Part shown: in pieces, positions 1 to 8,499 of the stretch
Layout of the letters: the number at the start of each line of letters is the position of its first letter
Numbering within the stretch: position 1 is the stretch's first letter
DNA from: Halomonas cerina
GTDB lineage: Bacteria > Pseudomonadota > Gammaproteobacteria > Pseudomonadales > Halomonadaceae
Assembly: GCF_014192215.1 (NCBI RefSeq)
Contig: NZ_JACHXP010000006.1
Location: forward strand, 168,617 to 232,616
DNA length: 64,000 bases
Reading direction: 5' to 3'
The notes under the pieces: model-generated
Told to the model about the DNA's origin: nothing
Database searches by the model: none
The model's input: the letters and a program-made list of their open reading frames with translations, nothing else
Translations under genes and position numbers: made by a program

Positions 1-395
1 GCGATGCCCTCGGCCTTGAGTCCACGGACCTTGGCCAGCAGGTCCGCCGGCGAGCGGCTGATGCCGTCGGTGCCCAGCACCCCCACCACGGTGCCGATCC
101 CCATGGCGACGATCTCCCGGGCGGTGATCTCGGGGCAGCGGCTGCCGCAGCCGCCTTCGCCGCCGCCACCGGTCACATGCACGTGCTGGTCGATGAAGGC
201 GGGAACGGCGGTGAGATCGCGTGCCTCGACCAGGCGCACGGGCCACCCTTCGGGCACGGCGAGGTCGCGCCCCAGCACCGCGATCCGCCCGTCCGCGATC
301 AGCAGGTCGGTGGCCTCGAGGGGCGCCGGGGCGAAGATGCGGCCGACGCGCAGCAGGGTCAGCAGGGGGACGTCCCGCTCATCGAGGGACATCAT
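1..395 (-). CDS. iadA: Isoaspartyl dipeptidase (N-terminal part, runs off window)
   Basis: Metallo-amidohydrolase that splits beta-aspartyl dipeptides, here the last step of cyanophycin breakdown (beta-Asp-Arg to Asp plus Arg). About 131 N-terminal residues are visible. They include FIDQHVHVTGGGGE, which carries the HxH metal-binding pair of the family, followed by VVGVLGTDGISRSP and LLAKVRGLKAEGI, which match the IadA pattern. The ATG at 395 overlaps the cphA stop (ATGA), so translation is probably coupled. The C-terminal two thirds lie beyond position 1. Its place behind cphB and cphA supports the substrate assignment. Confidence 0.9.
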   Translation of the reverse strand, partial: MMSLDERDVPLLTLLRVGRIFAPAPLEATDLLIADGRIAVLGRDLAVPEGWPVRLVEARDLTAVPAFIDQHVHVTGGGGEGGCGSRCPEITAREIVAMGIGTVVGVLGTDGISRSPADLLAKVRGLKAEGI

Positions 396-3025
396 GGCGA
401 CTCGTCGGTGGGGGCAGTCGCCGCCGGCGGCGCGAAGCGACGTCCCTTCAGGCGCTCGATGGCGCCCTCGACATCGTCGATCAGCAACACCAGCAGGTCA
501 CCTTCGCTGGCCTCATCGAAGGCACGGTCGACGGCCTGCTGCTCCTCCAGGACGAGCTCGACCCGGCAGCCCCCCATCGACTCGGCACCGTCGCGCAACA
601 GGCCGGCGGCTTCGCCGATGGCACGACCGCGGGCGTCGGTCTCGTAGATGAAGACGACATCGTGCATCCGGGCGAGCAGCGTGCCGAGGTTGAAGAGGTC
701 TTCGTCGCGGCGATTGCCGGGTGCGCTGGCCACGCTGATGCGGCGTCGCGCCGGGATAGCGCTCACCAGCTCGCTCAAGGCCTCGAGCGCCGGCACGTTG
801 TGCCCGTAGTCGATCAGCACCTTCATGCCCTCGGCGTCGATGAGGTTGGTGCGTCCGGGATTCTGGCCGGGGGTGGGATGGAAGGTCTGCAGGCCCATCT
901 GGATATCGGCGATGGAGAGCCCCAGGGCATAGGCGGCCGCGCTGGCGGCCAGGGCATTGGCGACATTGAAGCTGGCGTGCCCCTCGAAGGTGATCGGCAC
1001 GTCCACTACCGGGATCACCTCGGCCTCGACATGGCCCTGACGCATCACGATCCGCTCATTGTGGACCGTGAAGGCCACCCCATGATCGCGGACATGCTGA
1101 CGGATGGGGCGTGAATCCGGGTCCAGGGTGAAGAAGATGATATCGCCCCGCGCCCACTCCTGGCCGGCCAGCACCCGGGGGTCATCGGCATTGAGCACGG
1201 CGGTGCCGCTCTTGCTCACGGCGTCGATCACCACCGTCTTGCAGCGTGCCAGCTCGTCGAGGGTATGGATGTCATGCTCCCCCAGGTGGTCGCTGGCGAT
1301 ATTGAGCAGCACCCCCACGTCGCACTCGTCGAACCCCAGGCCACGGCGCATGATGCCGCCGCGGGCCACTTCGAGCACGGCGTATTCGACCGTGGGTTCG
1401 CGCAGCACGATGGCCGCCGCCTGGGGGCCGCTGTAGTCCCCGCGCATGATGACATGGTTGTCGATCTCGATGGCCCCGGTACAGGCCATGCCGACGTTGC
1501 GTCCCGCCTGGCGCAGCAGGTGCGAGAGCAGGCGCACCGTGGTCGTCTTGCCGTTGGTCCCGGTCACCGCAACGATGGGAATGCGGGCGTCGGTCTCGCT
1601 GTCCGGGAACAGCATGTCGATCACAGGCTGGCCGACATCGCGGCCGTTGCCGTGGGTGGGCGACAGGTGCATGCGAAAACCGGGTCCGGCATTGACCTCG
1701 ACCACCGCGGCGGACTGCTCTTCCAGTGGCCGGGTCAGGGTCTCGGCCAGCAGGTCGATGCCGATGATGTCGAGCCCGACCAGGCGCGCGATTCGCTCCG
1801 CCGCGTAGCGGACCTCCGGGTGGACGTCGTCGGTCACGTCCGTGGCCGTGCCGCCGGTGCTCAAGTTCGCCGTAGGCTTCAGATAGACGATCTCGTTCTT
1901 TGGAATCACGCTGTGCAAGGTCAGGTTCTGCTGGTCGATCAGCCGCTGGGACTGCTCGTCCAGCTGGATCTGCGTGAGCAGGTTCTCGTGCCCCACGCCG
2001 CGTCGCGGGTCCTGGTTTTCCCTGTCGACCAGGGCCTGCAGCGTGGCGACCCCATCGCCGATCACATGGGCCGGTCGCCGCCTGGCGGCGGCCACTAGCT
2101 TGCTGTCGATGACCAGCAGTCGATGATCCTCGCCCTTGATGTATTGCTCGACGATCACTGAGGGATGGCGGTGGGCGGCGATGCCGAAGGCCTCGCGCAG
2201 GGCCTGGCCATCATCGATGTTGGTGCTCACGCCACGGCCGTGGTTGCCGATCAGCGGCTTCACCGCGACGGGGTAGCCGATGTCGCGCGCGGCGTCGAGG
2301 GCGTCATCGACGCCGGCGCAGACTCGGCCGTGGGGAACCGGAATGCCGGCGTCACCGAGCACCTGCTTCGTCCAGGCCTTGTCGTCGGCGATGCCGTAGC
2401 CGATCAGATCCGTATGGCAGGTCACCGTCGCCTGGATCCGCTGCTGGCGGTGGCCGTGACCCAGCTGGATGTAGCTGTTCTCGTCACTCAGGCGGATGTG
2501 GGGGATGCCACGACGCTCGGCGGCCGCCACGATCGAGGCGGTGGAGGGGCCCAGCATGTGGGCGTCGCGTACCGCCTTGAGGCGGGTGATGATCGCCGGC
2601 ATGTCGATCTCGTCTCCCTGGAAGAGCCGGGTGACCAGCTCGACGGCTTCGACCCCGGCCGCCAGGCCGCAGGCTTCGTCCCGGTAGCGGTAGACGACGT
2701 TGTAGATCCCGGGCTCGTAGCTGTCGATGGTCTTGCCGTAGCCGACCGAGAAGCCGATCAGGTTCTGGAGTTCGATCGCCACATGCTCGACGACGTGGCC
2801 GGCCCAGGTACCTCGCACCAAACGCTCCACGAAGCCGCCGGGTCGGCCGACCGAGCAACGATGCTCCTGCAGGGTGGGCAATAACCCGAGGAGGCGTTCG
2901 ACGATGCCGGGGACGGTATCGCTCGGCCGTTCCTCGAGTTCGCCGATGTCCAGGCGCATGAAGATGACTAGGTAGCGGCTGTAGTAGTTCGGGCCCCGCA
3001 GGGCCCGGTGTTCGAGGATATTCAT
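392..3025 (-). CDS. cphA: Cyanophycin synthetase CphA1
   Basis: ATP-dependent ligase of 877 residues that builds the Asp-Arg storage polymer cyanophycin. After an N-terminal domain comes an ATP-grasp region (about residues 215-475, with VVEVNAGPGFRMH near 445) that activates the aspartate backbone. A Mur-ligase-like domain follows, with P-loop GTNGKTTT near 490, that adds the second amino acid. The length fits CphA1 (about 870-900) rather than the shorter CphA2. The ATG at 3025 overlaps the cphB stop by ATGA and the gene's own stop overlaps iadA, so the operon is cphB-cphA-iadA. No frameshift or missing motif is apparent. Confidence 0.96.
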   Translation of the reverse strand: MNILEHRALRGPNYYSRYLVIFMRLDIGELEERPSDTVPGIVERLLGLLPTLQEHRCSVGRPGGFVERLVRGTWAGHVVEHVAIELQNLIGFSVGYGKTIDSYEPGIYNVVYRYRDEACGLAAGVEAVELVTRLFQGDEIDMPAIITRLKAVRDAHMLGPSTASIVAAAERRGIPHIRLSDENSYIQLGHGHRQQRIQATVTCHTDLIGYGIADDKAWTKQVLGDAGIPVPHGRVCAGVDDALDAARDIGYPVAVKPLIGNHGRGVSTNIDDGQALREAFGIAAHRHPSVIVEQYIKGEDHRLLVIDSKLVAAARRRPAHVIGDGVATLQALVDRENQDPRRGVGHENLLTQIQLDEQSQRLIDQQNLTLHSVIPKNEIVYLKPTANLSTGGTATDVTDDVHPEVRYAAERIARLVGLDIIGIDLLAETLTRPLEEQSAAVVEVNAGPGFRMHLSPTHGNGRDVGQPVIDMLFPDSETDARIPIVAVTGTNGKTTTVRLLSHLLRQAGRNVGMACTGAIEIDNHVIMRGDYSGPQAAAIVLREPTVEYAVLEVARGGIMRRGLGFDECDVGVLLNIASDHLGEHDIHTLDELARCKTVVIDAVSKSGTAVLNADDPRVLAGQEWARGDIIFFTLDPDSRPIRQHVRDHGVAFTVHNERIVMRQGHVEAEVIPVVDVPITFEGHASFNVANALAASAAAYALGLSIADIQMGLQTFHPTPGQNPGRTNLIDAEGMKVLIDYGHNVPALEALSELVSAIPARRRISVASAPGNRRDEDLFNLGTLLARMHDVVFIYETDARGRAIGEAAGLLRDGAESMGGCRVELVLEEQQAVDRAFDEASEGDLLVLLIDDVEGAIERLKGRRFAPPAATAPTDESP

Positions 3026-3870
3026 CGGCGATCTGCCAGCGTGGTGACGAGCGCATCGGCGGCGAGATAGCGACGCGCCTCGATATCGAAGCCGTGACCG
3101 CTGACCAGCGCATGCAGAATCAGGTGCTCGATGGCCACCGCCTCTCCCATTGCCAGGTCGGCGATGTTCGAGCTCGCCAGGTCGCGGCTGTCGATGAGGA
3201 TGACATGGCCCGGGCCGATGGCTTCGAGAACCCGGTTTGCATGAATGATCACCGCCGCATCCTCGCCCAGCCCCACGCCCAGGTACTCCGGGTTGGTCGC
3301 CCCGACCTCCATCAGGCGCGTGAAGCGTCCACGCTCGAGGAAGTGGCTGTCGATGATCAGGCCTTCGACGAGGCCGAGGCCGAAGGTCATGTTGACGGCG
3401 CCCTTGCGCAGGGCATCGGCGGCGGCGCCGTTGTAGATCATGGTGCCCGGCATGGCCGCCGCCCCGGCACTGGTCCCGGCCACTACCGCGCCCTCCTTCA
3501 AGCGGTGGCGGATGGCCGTCAGGGTCGCCGAGCCGCCCATCACGTTGGTCAGGCGCAGCTGGTCGCCGCCGGTGAAGAAGATGACGCCGCTCTGTTCGAT
3601 CAGGCGGACGGTGTCGGCCTCGGCCGCCTGGCGGCGGTCACGGATGCCCAGGGAATGGACGCGGCTGGCGCCCAGGCGAGAGAAGACTGCCTCGTACTCG
3701 GGCAACACCTCGTCGGGAATGCTGCTCGCCGTGGCGATGACGGCGACCTCGCCATAGCCCTCGGGGGCCAGGGCAAAGACCTGTCTCAGGATCTCGAGGT
3801 CGGAGGTCCTGTCCTCGGCTCCGCCGATGGCCACGATGCGGCCAGGTGCCACGGGGTGTTGGGAAGCCAT
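3022..3870 (-). CDS. cphB: Cyanophycinase
   Basis: Serine-type exopeptidase (family S51) of 282 residues that releases beta-Asp-Arg dipeptides from cyanophycin. The nucleophile motif GTSAGAAAM (Ser of GxSAGA) and IIDSHFLERGRFTRLM, typical of the family, are both present. The N-terminus GRIVAIGGAEDR starts the Rossmann-like fold. It is the first gene of the operon and ends in an ATGA overlap with cphA. The 268 bp between it and the divergent exporter gene must hold the promoters of both. I see no clear operator there. Confidence 0.95.
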   Translation of the reverse strand: MASQHPVAPGRIVAIGGAEDRTSDLEILRQVFALAPEGYGEVAVIATASSIPDEVLPEYEAVFSRLGASRVHSLGIRDRRQAAEADTVRLIEQSGVIFFTGGDQLRLTNVMGGSATLTAIRHRLKEGAVVAGTSAGAAAMPGTMIYNGAAADALRKGAVNMTFGLGLVEGLIIDSHFLERGRFTRLMEVGATNPEYLGVGLGEDAAVIIHANRVLEAIGPGHVILIDSRDLASSNIADLAMGEAVAIEHLILHALVSGHGFDIEARRYLAADALVTTLADRR

Positions 3871-4138
3871 AACCTGTTCGTCGCCCAGCGACGCTTTTGA
3901 GCCAGCGCAGACGCCATGTTCGCGTGAGCCGCTTGCCGAATGGCAGAATGCTTACCGCCTATGCTTTCACTTATAACAGTCATCCCGGCGCGGGGCACGT
4001 TCTCGCTGCCTCGTGCGCATCGATACCGCGGCTTGCCAGGAGTCGCCACGGGCAGGCTCGGGCGCTCGATCCGCGGCAGGACCGGTCGCTAACAGGCGGC
4101 GCCGTCGCCATGGACGGGATAACCATGAGAGGGCAGGC

Positions 4139-4900
4139 ATGGTGCTAGAGTCGCTCTCGCCGTTGCCGGGGGCCATCAACCTGCTGCTGGTGCTGCTGTC
4201 GGTCCTCACTTCGGCCTTCACGGCGGCGGTGGGCGTGGGCGGCGGCGTGCTGATGCTCATGGCCCTGGCCCAGGTGATGCCGGCCACGGCGCTGATCCCG
4301 GTGCATGGCATGGTCCAGTTAGGCTCCAATGTGGGACGCACGGCCCTGACCTGGCGCCATGTCGATCGCGCCACGCTCGGGGCCTTCCTGCCCGGCGTGG
4401 TGCTAGGGGCACTGGCCGCCGCCTGGCTGCTGGTACGCCTGCCTGCCGGGGTGCTGGAGCTGTGCATCGCCGCCTTCGTGCTCTTCACCTGCTGGGGGCC
4501 GGGCTTGCCGAAGCGGGCCCTGGGACGGGCCGGTGTGCTGGTGGTGGGGGCCGTCACCACCCTGCTTTCCAGCCTGGTGGGGGCCAGCGGGCCCGTGGTG
4601 GCGGCCTTCATCAAGCAGCGCCAGCCCGGGCGCCTGGCCAAGGTGGCGACCTTTTCTGCCTGCATGCTGGCCCAGCACCTGACCAAGGCCTTCGTGTTCG
4701 GGGTGGCCGGCTTCGTCTTCCATGACTGGCTGGCGCTGATCCTGTTGATGGTGGGCGCGGGCTTCTTGGGCACCTGGCTGGGACTGCGACTGCTGCACCG
4801 GCTCTCCGAGCACCGCTTCGAGACCCTGTTTCGCTGGGCCTTGACCCTGCTGGCGCTGCGTCTGGTCTGGCTAGGGGGCCAACGACTGGTTGGCACTTGA
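4139..4900 (+). CDS. TauE/SafE-family membrane exporter
   Basis: Integral membrane protein of 253 residues with about eight hydrophobic segments and glycine-rich loops such as AAVGVGGGVLMLMAL, which fits the TauE/SafE family linked to export of sulfite or other organosulfur anions. The ATG at 4139 is preceded by AGAGGG at suitable spacing. Longer in-frame starts upstream would add an arginine-rich, unlikely N-terminus. It is divergent from the cyanophycin operon and stands alone. The substrate cannot be told from the sequence. Confidence 0.82.
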   Translation: MVLESLSPLPGAINLLLVLLSVLTSAFTAAVGVGGGVLMLMALAQVMPATALIPVHGMVQLGSNVGRTALTWRHVDRATLGAFLPGVVLGALAAAWLLVRLPAGVLELCIAAFVLFTCWGPGLPKRALGRAGVLVVGAVTTLLSSLVGASGPVVAAFIKQRQPGRLAKVATFSACMLAQHLTKAFVFGVAGFVFHDWLALILLMVGAGFLGTWLGLRLLHRLSEHRFETLFRWALTLLALRLVWLGGQRLVGT

Positions 4901-5068
4901 TGTAAAGAAATGTATCGTTGTCATGAACCCGTGGCCAGGCTGGCCTGTCACAGTGACATGCTTCGACGGCAGCGCACACCGCCCGTGTGGGACTGTGGTG
5001 GCCGCGCTGGAACGACGCTTGCCGAGATCGTCGGTCGGATGAGTTCCTTGGATGCGCCGCAGGAAAAG

Positions 5069-5107
5069 CGTCAGGAAAAACCCTGACGAGCCCCCTGTAC
5101 AGGGGGC
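5069..5107. promoter_or_regulatory. Two adjacent hairpins upstream of the carboxypeptidase gene
   Basis: The first stem is cgtcagg / cctgacg around an A-rich loop (5069-5088). It is followed directly by the perfect palindrome gccccctgtacagggggc (5090-5107). They sit 56 bp before the start codon at 5163 and downstream of the exporter gene that ends at 4900. They could end the upstream transcript or bind a regulator. Neither has a T-tract after it, so an operator or mRNA structure is as likely as a terminator. Confidence 0.4.
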
Positions 5108-5162
5108 GGATCTTGTCCATAATGCCCTCATGTAGGGATGCAAAAAAAACAGGGGAACACCG

Positions 5163-6557
5163 ATGGGATCCACAGCAACCACCTGGCGGCGTCCGGGGGT
5201 CATGTCGACGCTGCTGGCCTGCCTGATGCTGGTGGCGGGGAATGCTCAGGCCGGCAACCCGCGCTATGCCGGCATCGTCATCGACGCCGAGAGCCATGCG
5301 ATCCTGTATGCGGAGAAGGCCGACGAGCCCCGCTATCCCGCGTCGCTCACCAAGATGATGACGCTCTACCTGCTGTTCGAGGCCCTCGAGGCAGGACGCC
5401 TGGGGCTGGGTCAGCCGCTGCCGGTATCGCATGCCGCCGCGGCCATGCCCGCCACCAAGCTGTATCTCAAGCCGGGCGAGCGTATCCGGGTGGAGAAGGC
5501 CATCCAGGCGCTGGTGGTCCGCTCGGCCAACGACGTGGCCGTGGTAGTGGCCGAGGCGCTGGGGGGCAGCGAGGCGAACTTCGCGCGGATGATGACCGAC
5601 AAGGCGGCCGCGCTGGGTATGACCGACACCACCTTCCGCAATGCCTCCGGCCTGCCCGATGCCCGGCAGGTCACCACCGCCCGGGACATGGTAGTGTTGT
5701 CGCATCGCCTGATGCGGGACTTCCCCCAGTACTACCCCTACTTCTCGCTGTCCGACTTTACCTGGCGTGGCAAGACGCTGTCCGGGCACAACCGCCTGCT
5801 CGAGAATTATCCCGGCGCCGATGGCCTCAAGACCGGCTTCATTCGGGCTTCGGGGTTCAATGTCGCCACCTCGGCGGTGCGCGACGGGCGGCGCATGCTG
5901 TCGGTGGTGATGGGGGGGTTCACCTCCTCGTCCCGGGATGCCCACATGGCCAATCTGCTGGATCGGGGTTTCTTGCGGGCCAGCCTGTCGGATGGACATG
6001 GTTGGCTGGCCAGCGCCGATATCTCCGGAGGCCGGCTCTCCGGAGGCCGGCTGATGCCGGGTGCCGCCGGCCAGCGCCTGGCGCGTACGGAACCCGCCTC
6101 GGGGGAACCTCGCCGGCTCGCCGCGGCGACATCGCCGGCCGCCACCTCGCCCTCCCGCGACGAGGCCCTCGTCGAGGCGCCGGCATCCTCCGTGGCGCTG
6201 GCCCGGGGGGAGGGTGACACGCTCGACGCACGTCCTGCGCTGCCCGGCGCGAGCGCCGAGGATCCTCTGCGTGAGCTGATCGAACCGGAGGCACCGCGTG
6301 ACGTGGCTGCCGGTGGCGCCTGGGGCGTGCAGGTCGGCGCCTTCAGCGACGTCGACCATGCCCGAAGCCTGGCGTCCCGGGCGGCCGACCGGCTGGCCAG
6401 CGAGTTGGCCAACGCCCGGGTGGCGGTGCCCATGGCCGAAGGCGCCGGCGTCTACCGGGCCCGGCTGGTGGACCTTCAGGAAGGACAAGCGCACACCGCC
6501 TGCCGCCGCCTGGTGGCTCAAGGCATGGAGTGCATGGTGGTCCAGGCCAGCCTCTGA
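5163..6557 (+). CDS. D-alanyl-D-alanine carboxypeptidase (PBP5/6 family) with C-terminal SPOR domain
   Basis: Penicillin-binding protein of 464 residues that trims the terminal D-Ala of peptidoglycan stem peptides in the periplasm. A signal peptide (about 1-30, cut after NAQA) is followed by the catalytic motifs SLTK (Ser61, Lys64), SAN (121-123) and KTG (223-225). After a Pro/Ala-rich linker (about 290-380) comes a SPOR domain (GVQVGAFSDVDHARSLA onward), which binds denuded glycan at division sites. SPOR on a DacA-type enzyme replaces the usual PBP5 C-terminal membrane helix. AGGGGA precedes the start. The linker has a small in-frame duplication (SGGRLSGGRL). Confidence 0.93.
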   Translation: MGSTATTWRRPGVMSTLLACLMLVAGNAQAGNPRYAGIVIDAESHAILYAEKADEPRYPASLTKMMTLYLLFEALEAGRLGLGQPLPVSHAAAAMPATKLYLKPGERIRVEKAIQALVVRSANDVAVVVAEALGGSEANFARMMTDKAAALGMTDTTFRNASGLPDARQVTTARDMVVLSHRLMRDFPQYYPYFSLSDFTWRGKTLSGHNRLLENYPGADGLKTGFIRASGFNVATSAVRDGRRMLSVVMGGFTSSSRDAHMANLLDRGFLRASLSDGHGWLASADISGGRLSGGRLMPGAAGQRLARTEPASGEPRRLAAATSPAATSPSRDEALVEAPASSVALARGEGDTLDARPALPGASAEDPLRELIEPEAPRDVAAGGAWGVQVGAFSDVDHARSLASRAADRLASELANARVAVPMAEGAGVYRARLVDLQEGQAHTACRRLVAQGMECMVVQASL

Positions 6558-6602
6558 GGCCTTACCCCCGTCTGACGCCGCCTTGGCGTCGTTCCGTCAT
6601 CT

Positions 6603-6637
6603 GCCCCGCCGGCCTCAGGTCGGCGGGGCGATCGTTT
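6603..6637 (+). terminator. Rho-independent terminator after the carboxypeptidase gene
   Basis: A perfect 9-bp stem gccccgccg / cggcggggc with a 9-nt loop is followed by gatcgttt. It lies 45 bp after the stop at 6557 and before the next ribosome binding site, so it separates the two genes. The T-run is short. Confidence 0.75.
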
Positions 6638-6665
6638 CCAGGACACATCGCGGGAGGCGTCCCCT

Positions 6666-7541
6666 ATGCCATCGTCGCTCAAGGGCATCGGTTTCATGTG
6701 CCTAGGGGTGCTCTGCCTGGCGCTGGGGGATGCCGTGGCCAAGTGGCTGGGCGAGGTGCACTCGCCGCTGCAGATCATCTTCTTTCGCACTCTGGTCTCG
6801 CTGCCGCTGATCGCGTTACTGGCGCACTTCGGCGGCGGGCTGCGCAAGCTGGGCACCCGTCGCCCCGGCATCCACCTGCTGCGCGGCCTGATCTATACCG
6901 GCACCATGGGTTGCTTCGTGCTGGGATTGACCCTGCTGCCGCTGGCCGAGGCCACGGCCATCGCCTTCGTGGCCCCGCTGTTCGTCACCCTGCTCTCGGT
7001 GCCGCTGCTGGGCGAGCGCATCGAAGGGCCGGTGCTGGTGGCGTCGCTGGTGGGCTTCTTGGGGGTGCTGGTGGTCGTGCGTCCGGGCGGGGAGACCTTC
7101 GACCCCGGCGCCCTGGTGATGCTGGGGGCGGCGGTCTTCTATGCGCTGCTGATGCTCACCTCGCGGCGCTGGGGAGGCACCGAGCACCTCTGGGCCATGG
7201 TCTTCTATATGACCCTGGTGCCCCTGGTGCTGACTGCCGCCAGCCTGCCCTGGGTGTGGCAAACACCGCTGAATTGGCACTGGCCGGCCTTTCTGGCCTC
7301 GGGGGTGCTCGGGGTAGGAGCCACAGCCTGCATCACCCTGGCCTTCCGCCATGCCCCGGCGGCCATAGCCGCGCCCTTCGACTACACGGCGCTGCTGTGG
7401 GCGGTGCTGCTGGGGTGGTGGTTCTGGGGCGAGATGCCGGATCTCGGGGTGTTCGCCGGCAGTGTGCTGATCATCGGCAGCGGCCTGGCCGTCGCCTACC
7501 ATGAGCGACGGACCTCCCTGAAGCGCCGGCCGACTTCCTGA
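6666..7541 (+). CDS. EamA/DMT-family transporter
   Basis: Inner-membrane protein of 291 residues with ten hydrophobic segments arranged as two EamA repeats, as in drug/metabolite transporters of the RhaT/YdcZ type. FFRTLVSLPLIALL and the second-half GVGATACITLAFRHAP are typical. GGGAGG precedes the ATG at 6666. It is convergent with thiE, four bases away, with no obvious terminator between them. Substrate unknown. Confidence 0.85.
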   Translation: MPSSLKGIGFMCLGVLCLALGDAVAKWLGEVHSPLQIIFFRTLVSLPLIALLAHFGGGLRKLGTRRPGIHLLRGLIYTGTMGCFVLGLTLLPLAEATAIAFVAPLFVTLLSVPLLGERIEGPVLVASLVGFLGVLVVVRPGGETFDPGALVMLGAAVFYALLMLTSRRWGGTEHLWAMVFYMTLVPLVLTAASLPWVWQTPLNWHWPAFLASGVLGVGATACITLAFRHAPAAIAAPFDYTALLWAVLLGWWFWGEMPDLGVFAGSVLIIGSGLAVAYHERRTSLKRRPTS

Positions 7542-7545
7542 GGCC

Positions 7546-8163
7546 TTAGCGCCGGGAAAGGAAGGCCCGCGCAGCGGCCTCCGGGTCGGGCTGGCCGCAG
7601 ATGGCCGAGATCACCGCCAGGCCCTCGACGCCTGCCGCGCGCACCGCCGCGGCGTGCTCGGCCTTGAGGCCGCCGATGGCCACGCTCGGCAGGGGGCTGG
7701 CGGCCACCAAGGCGGCCAGGCCCTCGAAGCCCAGCGGGGTGGCATGATCGTGCTTGCTGGGGGTGGCGAATACCGGGCCCAGGCCCAGATAGTCCAGCGC
7801 CGTCGGATCGAGGCGAGCGAGCTGGTCATGGGTCTGCACCGAAAGCCCCAGGATCGCCTCGGTGCCCAGCGCCGCGCGGGCCTCGGCCACGTCGCCGTCG
7901 TCTTGGCCGATGTGCAGCCCGTCGGCGCCGGCCGCCAGGGCCACCTCCAGCCGGTCGTTGATGATCAGCGGCACGCCGGTGCCGTAAAGCACCGCCTTGA
8001 GGCGACGCGCCTGGTCGACCAGCTCGTCATCGCTAGCGTGCTTGTCGCGCAGCTGCACCAGCGTCACGCCGCCGCGCACTGCTGCCGCCACGGTTTCCAC
8101 CAGGCCATGAGCCGCGCAGAGCCCACGGTCGGTGACGAGATAGAGTGAGAGATCAAGGCGCAT
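7546..8163 (-). CDS. thiE: Thiamine-phosphate synthase
   Basis: Joins HMP-pyrophosphate and thiazole phosphate to give thiamine phosphate. The TIM-barrel protein has 205 residues. Recognisable motifs are YLVTDRGL at the N-terminus, [26 protein letters not shown] for the diphosphate and metal site, and [19 protein letters not shown]. The ATG at 8163 is chosen because GGAGG stands 7 bases before it. A longer frame would run into unrelated Pro/Trp-rich sequence. Its ribosome binding site and start lie inside the last codons of the truncated thiM. It is presumably regulated by the TPP riboswitch at 8416-8499. Confidence 0.95.
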   Translation of the reverse strand: MRLDLSLYLVTDRGLCAAHGLVETVAAAVRGGVTLVQLRDKHASDDELVDQARRLKAVLYGTGVPLIINDRLEVALAAGADGLHIGQDDGDVAEARAALGTEAILGLSVQTHDQLARLDPTALDYLGLGPVFATPSKHDHATPLGFEGLAALVAASPLPSVAIGGLKAEHAAAVRAAGVEGLAVISAICGQPDPEAAARAFLSRR

Positions 8164-8365
8164 CGTGAACCTCCAGTTGGGCCCGTTCGGCCAGGGCGGT
8201 GAACTCGATGGCCTCCTCGCGGGCATGGACCATGGCCGGCGAAGCGCCGATGGCCAGCAGCACGTTGGCCATGGTGTTCATGGCCACATGGTTGGTGATG
8301 TTGTGGATCAGCGGACACGTCTCACGCACCCGGGCCAGGTGCAGGGCGGGATCAATGGAATGCAT
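8153..8365 (-). pseudogene. thiM: N-terminal remnant of hydroxyethylthiazole kinase
   Basis: The 70 codons from ATG 8365 (SD ggggagg) read [20 protein letters not shown] and [16 protein letters not shown], the clear N-terminus of ThiM, which is normally about 265 residues. After EFTALA the homology stops and the frame ends with [11 protein letters not shown]. The ATP site and most of the trimer interface are missing, so no kinase activity is expected. The end of the frame contains the thiE ribosome binding site and start codon. An internal deletion from thiM to just before thiE, perhaps removing thiD as well, would explain this; that is inference. Confidence 0.85.
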
Positions 8366-8369
8366 GGGG

Positions 8370-8387
8370 CCTCCCCGGCGCGGGAGG
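8370..8387 (-). promoter_or_regulatory. Hairpin masking the thiM-remnant ribosome binding site
   Basis: On the minus strand cctccc and ggggagg pair across a 5-nt loop. The second arm is the Shine-Dalgarno sequence of the ATG at 8365. Lying between the TPP aptamer and the start codon, it is a candidate expression platform for translational control. Confidence 0.6.
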
Positions 8388-8415
8388 TGCAACTCGGCGG
8401 CAGGGCCGGAGCTGC

Positions 8416-8499
8416 ACGACTCCCTACGCCGGCATTATCCGGGTCAGGTGATGAGGGTGCCTCTCAGCCGTGGCGGTCTCGCCGCGGCGCCCCTGTCGT
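8416..8499 (-). promoter_or_regulatory. TPP riboswitch (THI element)
   Basis: The minus strand carries the conserved thi-box parts in order: ACAGGGGC, CTGAGAGG, ACCC, ACCTGACCCGGATAATGCC and GCGTAGGGA. The P1 arms ACGAC and GTCGT close the aptamer. It binds thiamine pyrophosphate and lowers expression of the downstream thi genes. Its first bases overlap the sulP stop codon, so it may be transcribed from a promoter within sulP or by read-through from it. Confidence 0.95.

Noticed and set aside
4611..6521. 636-codon minus-strand frame opposite the TauE-type and carboxypeptidase genes
   Set aside because: Antisense to two well-supported genes; composition is typical of shadow frames.
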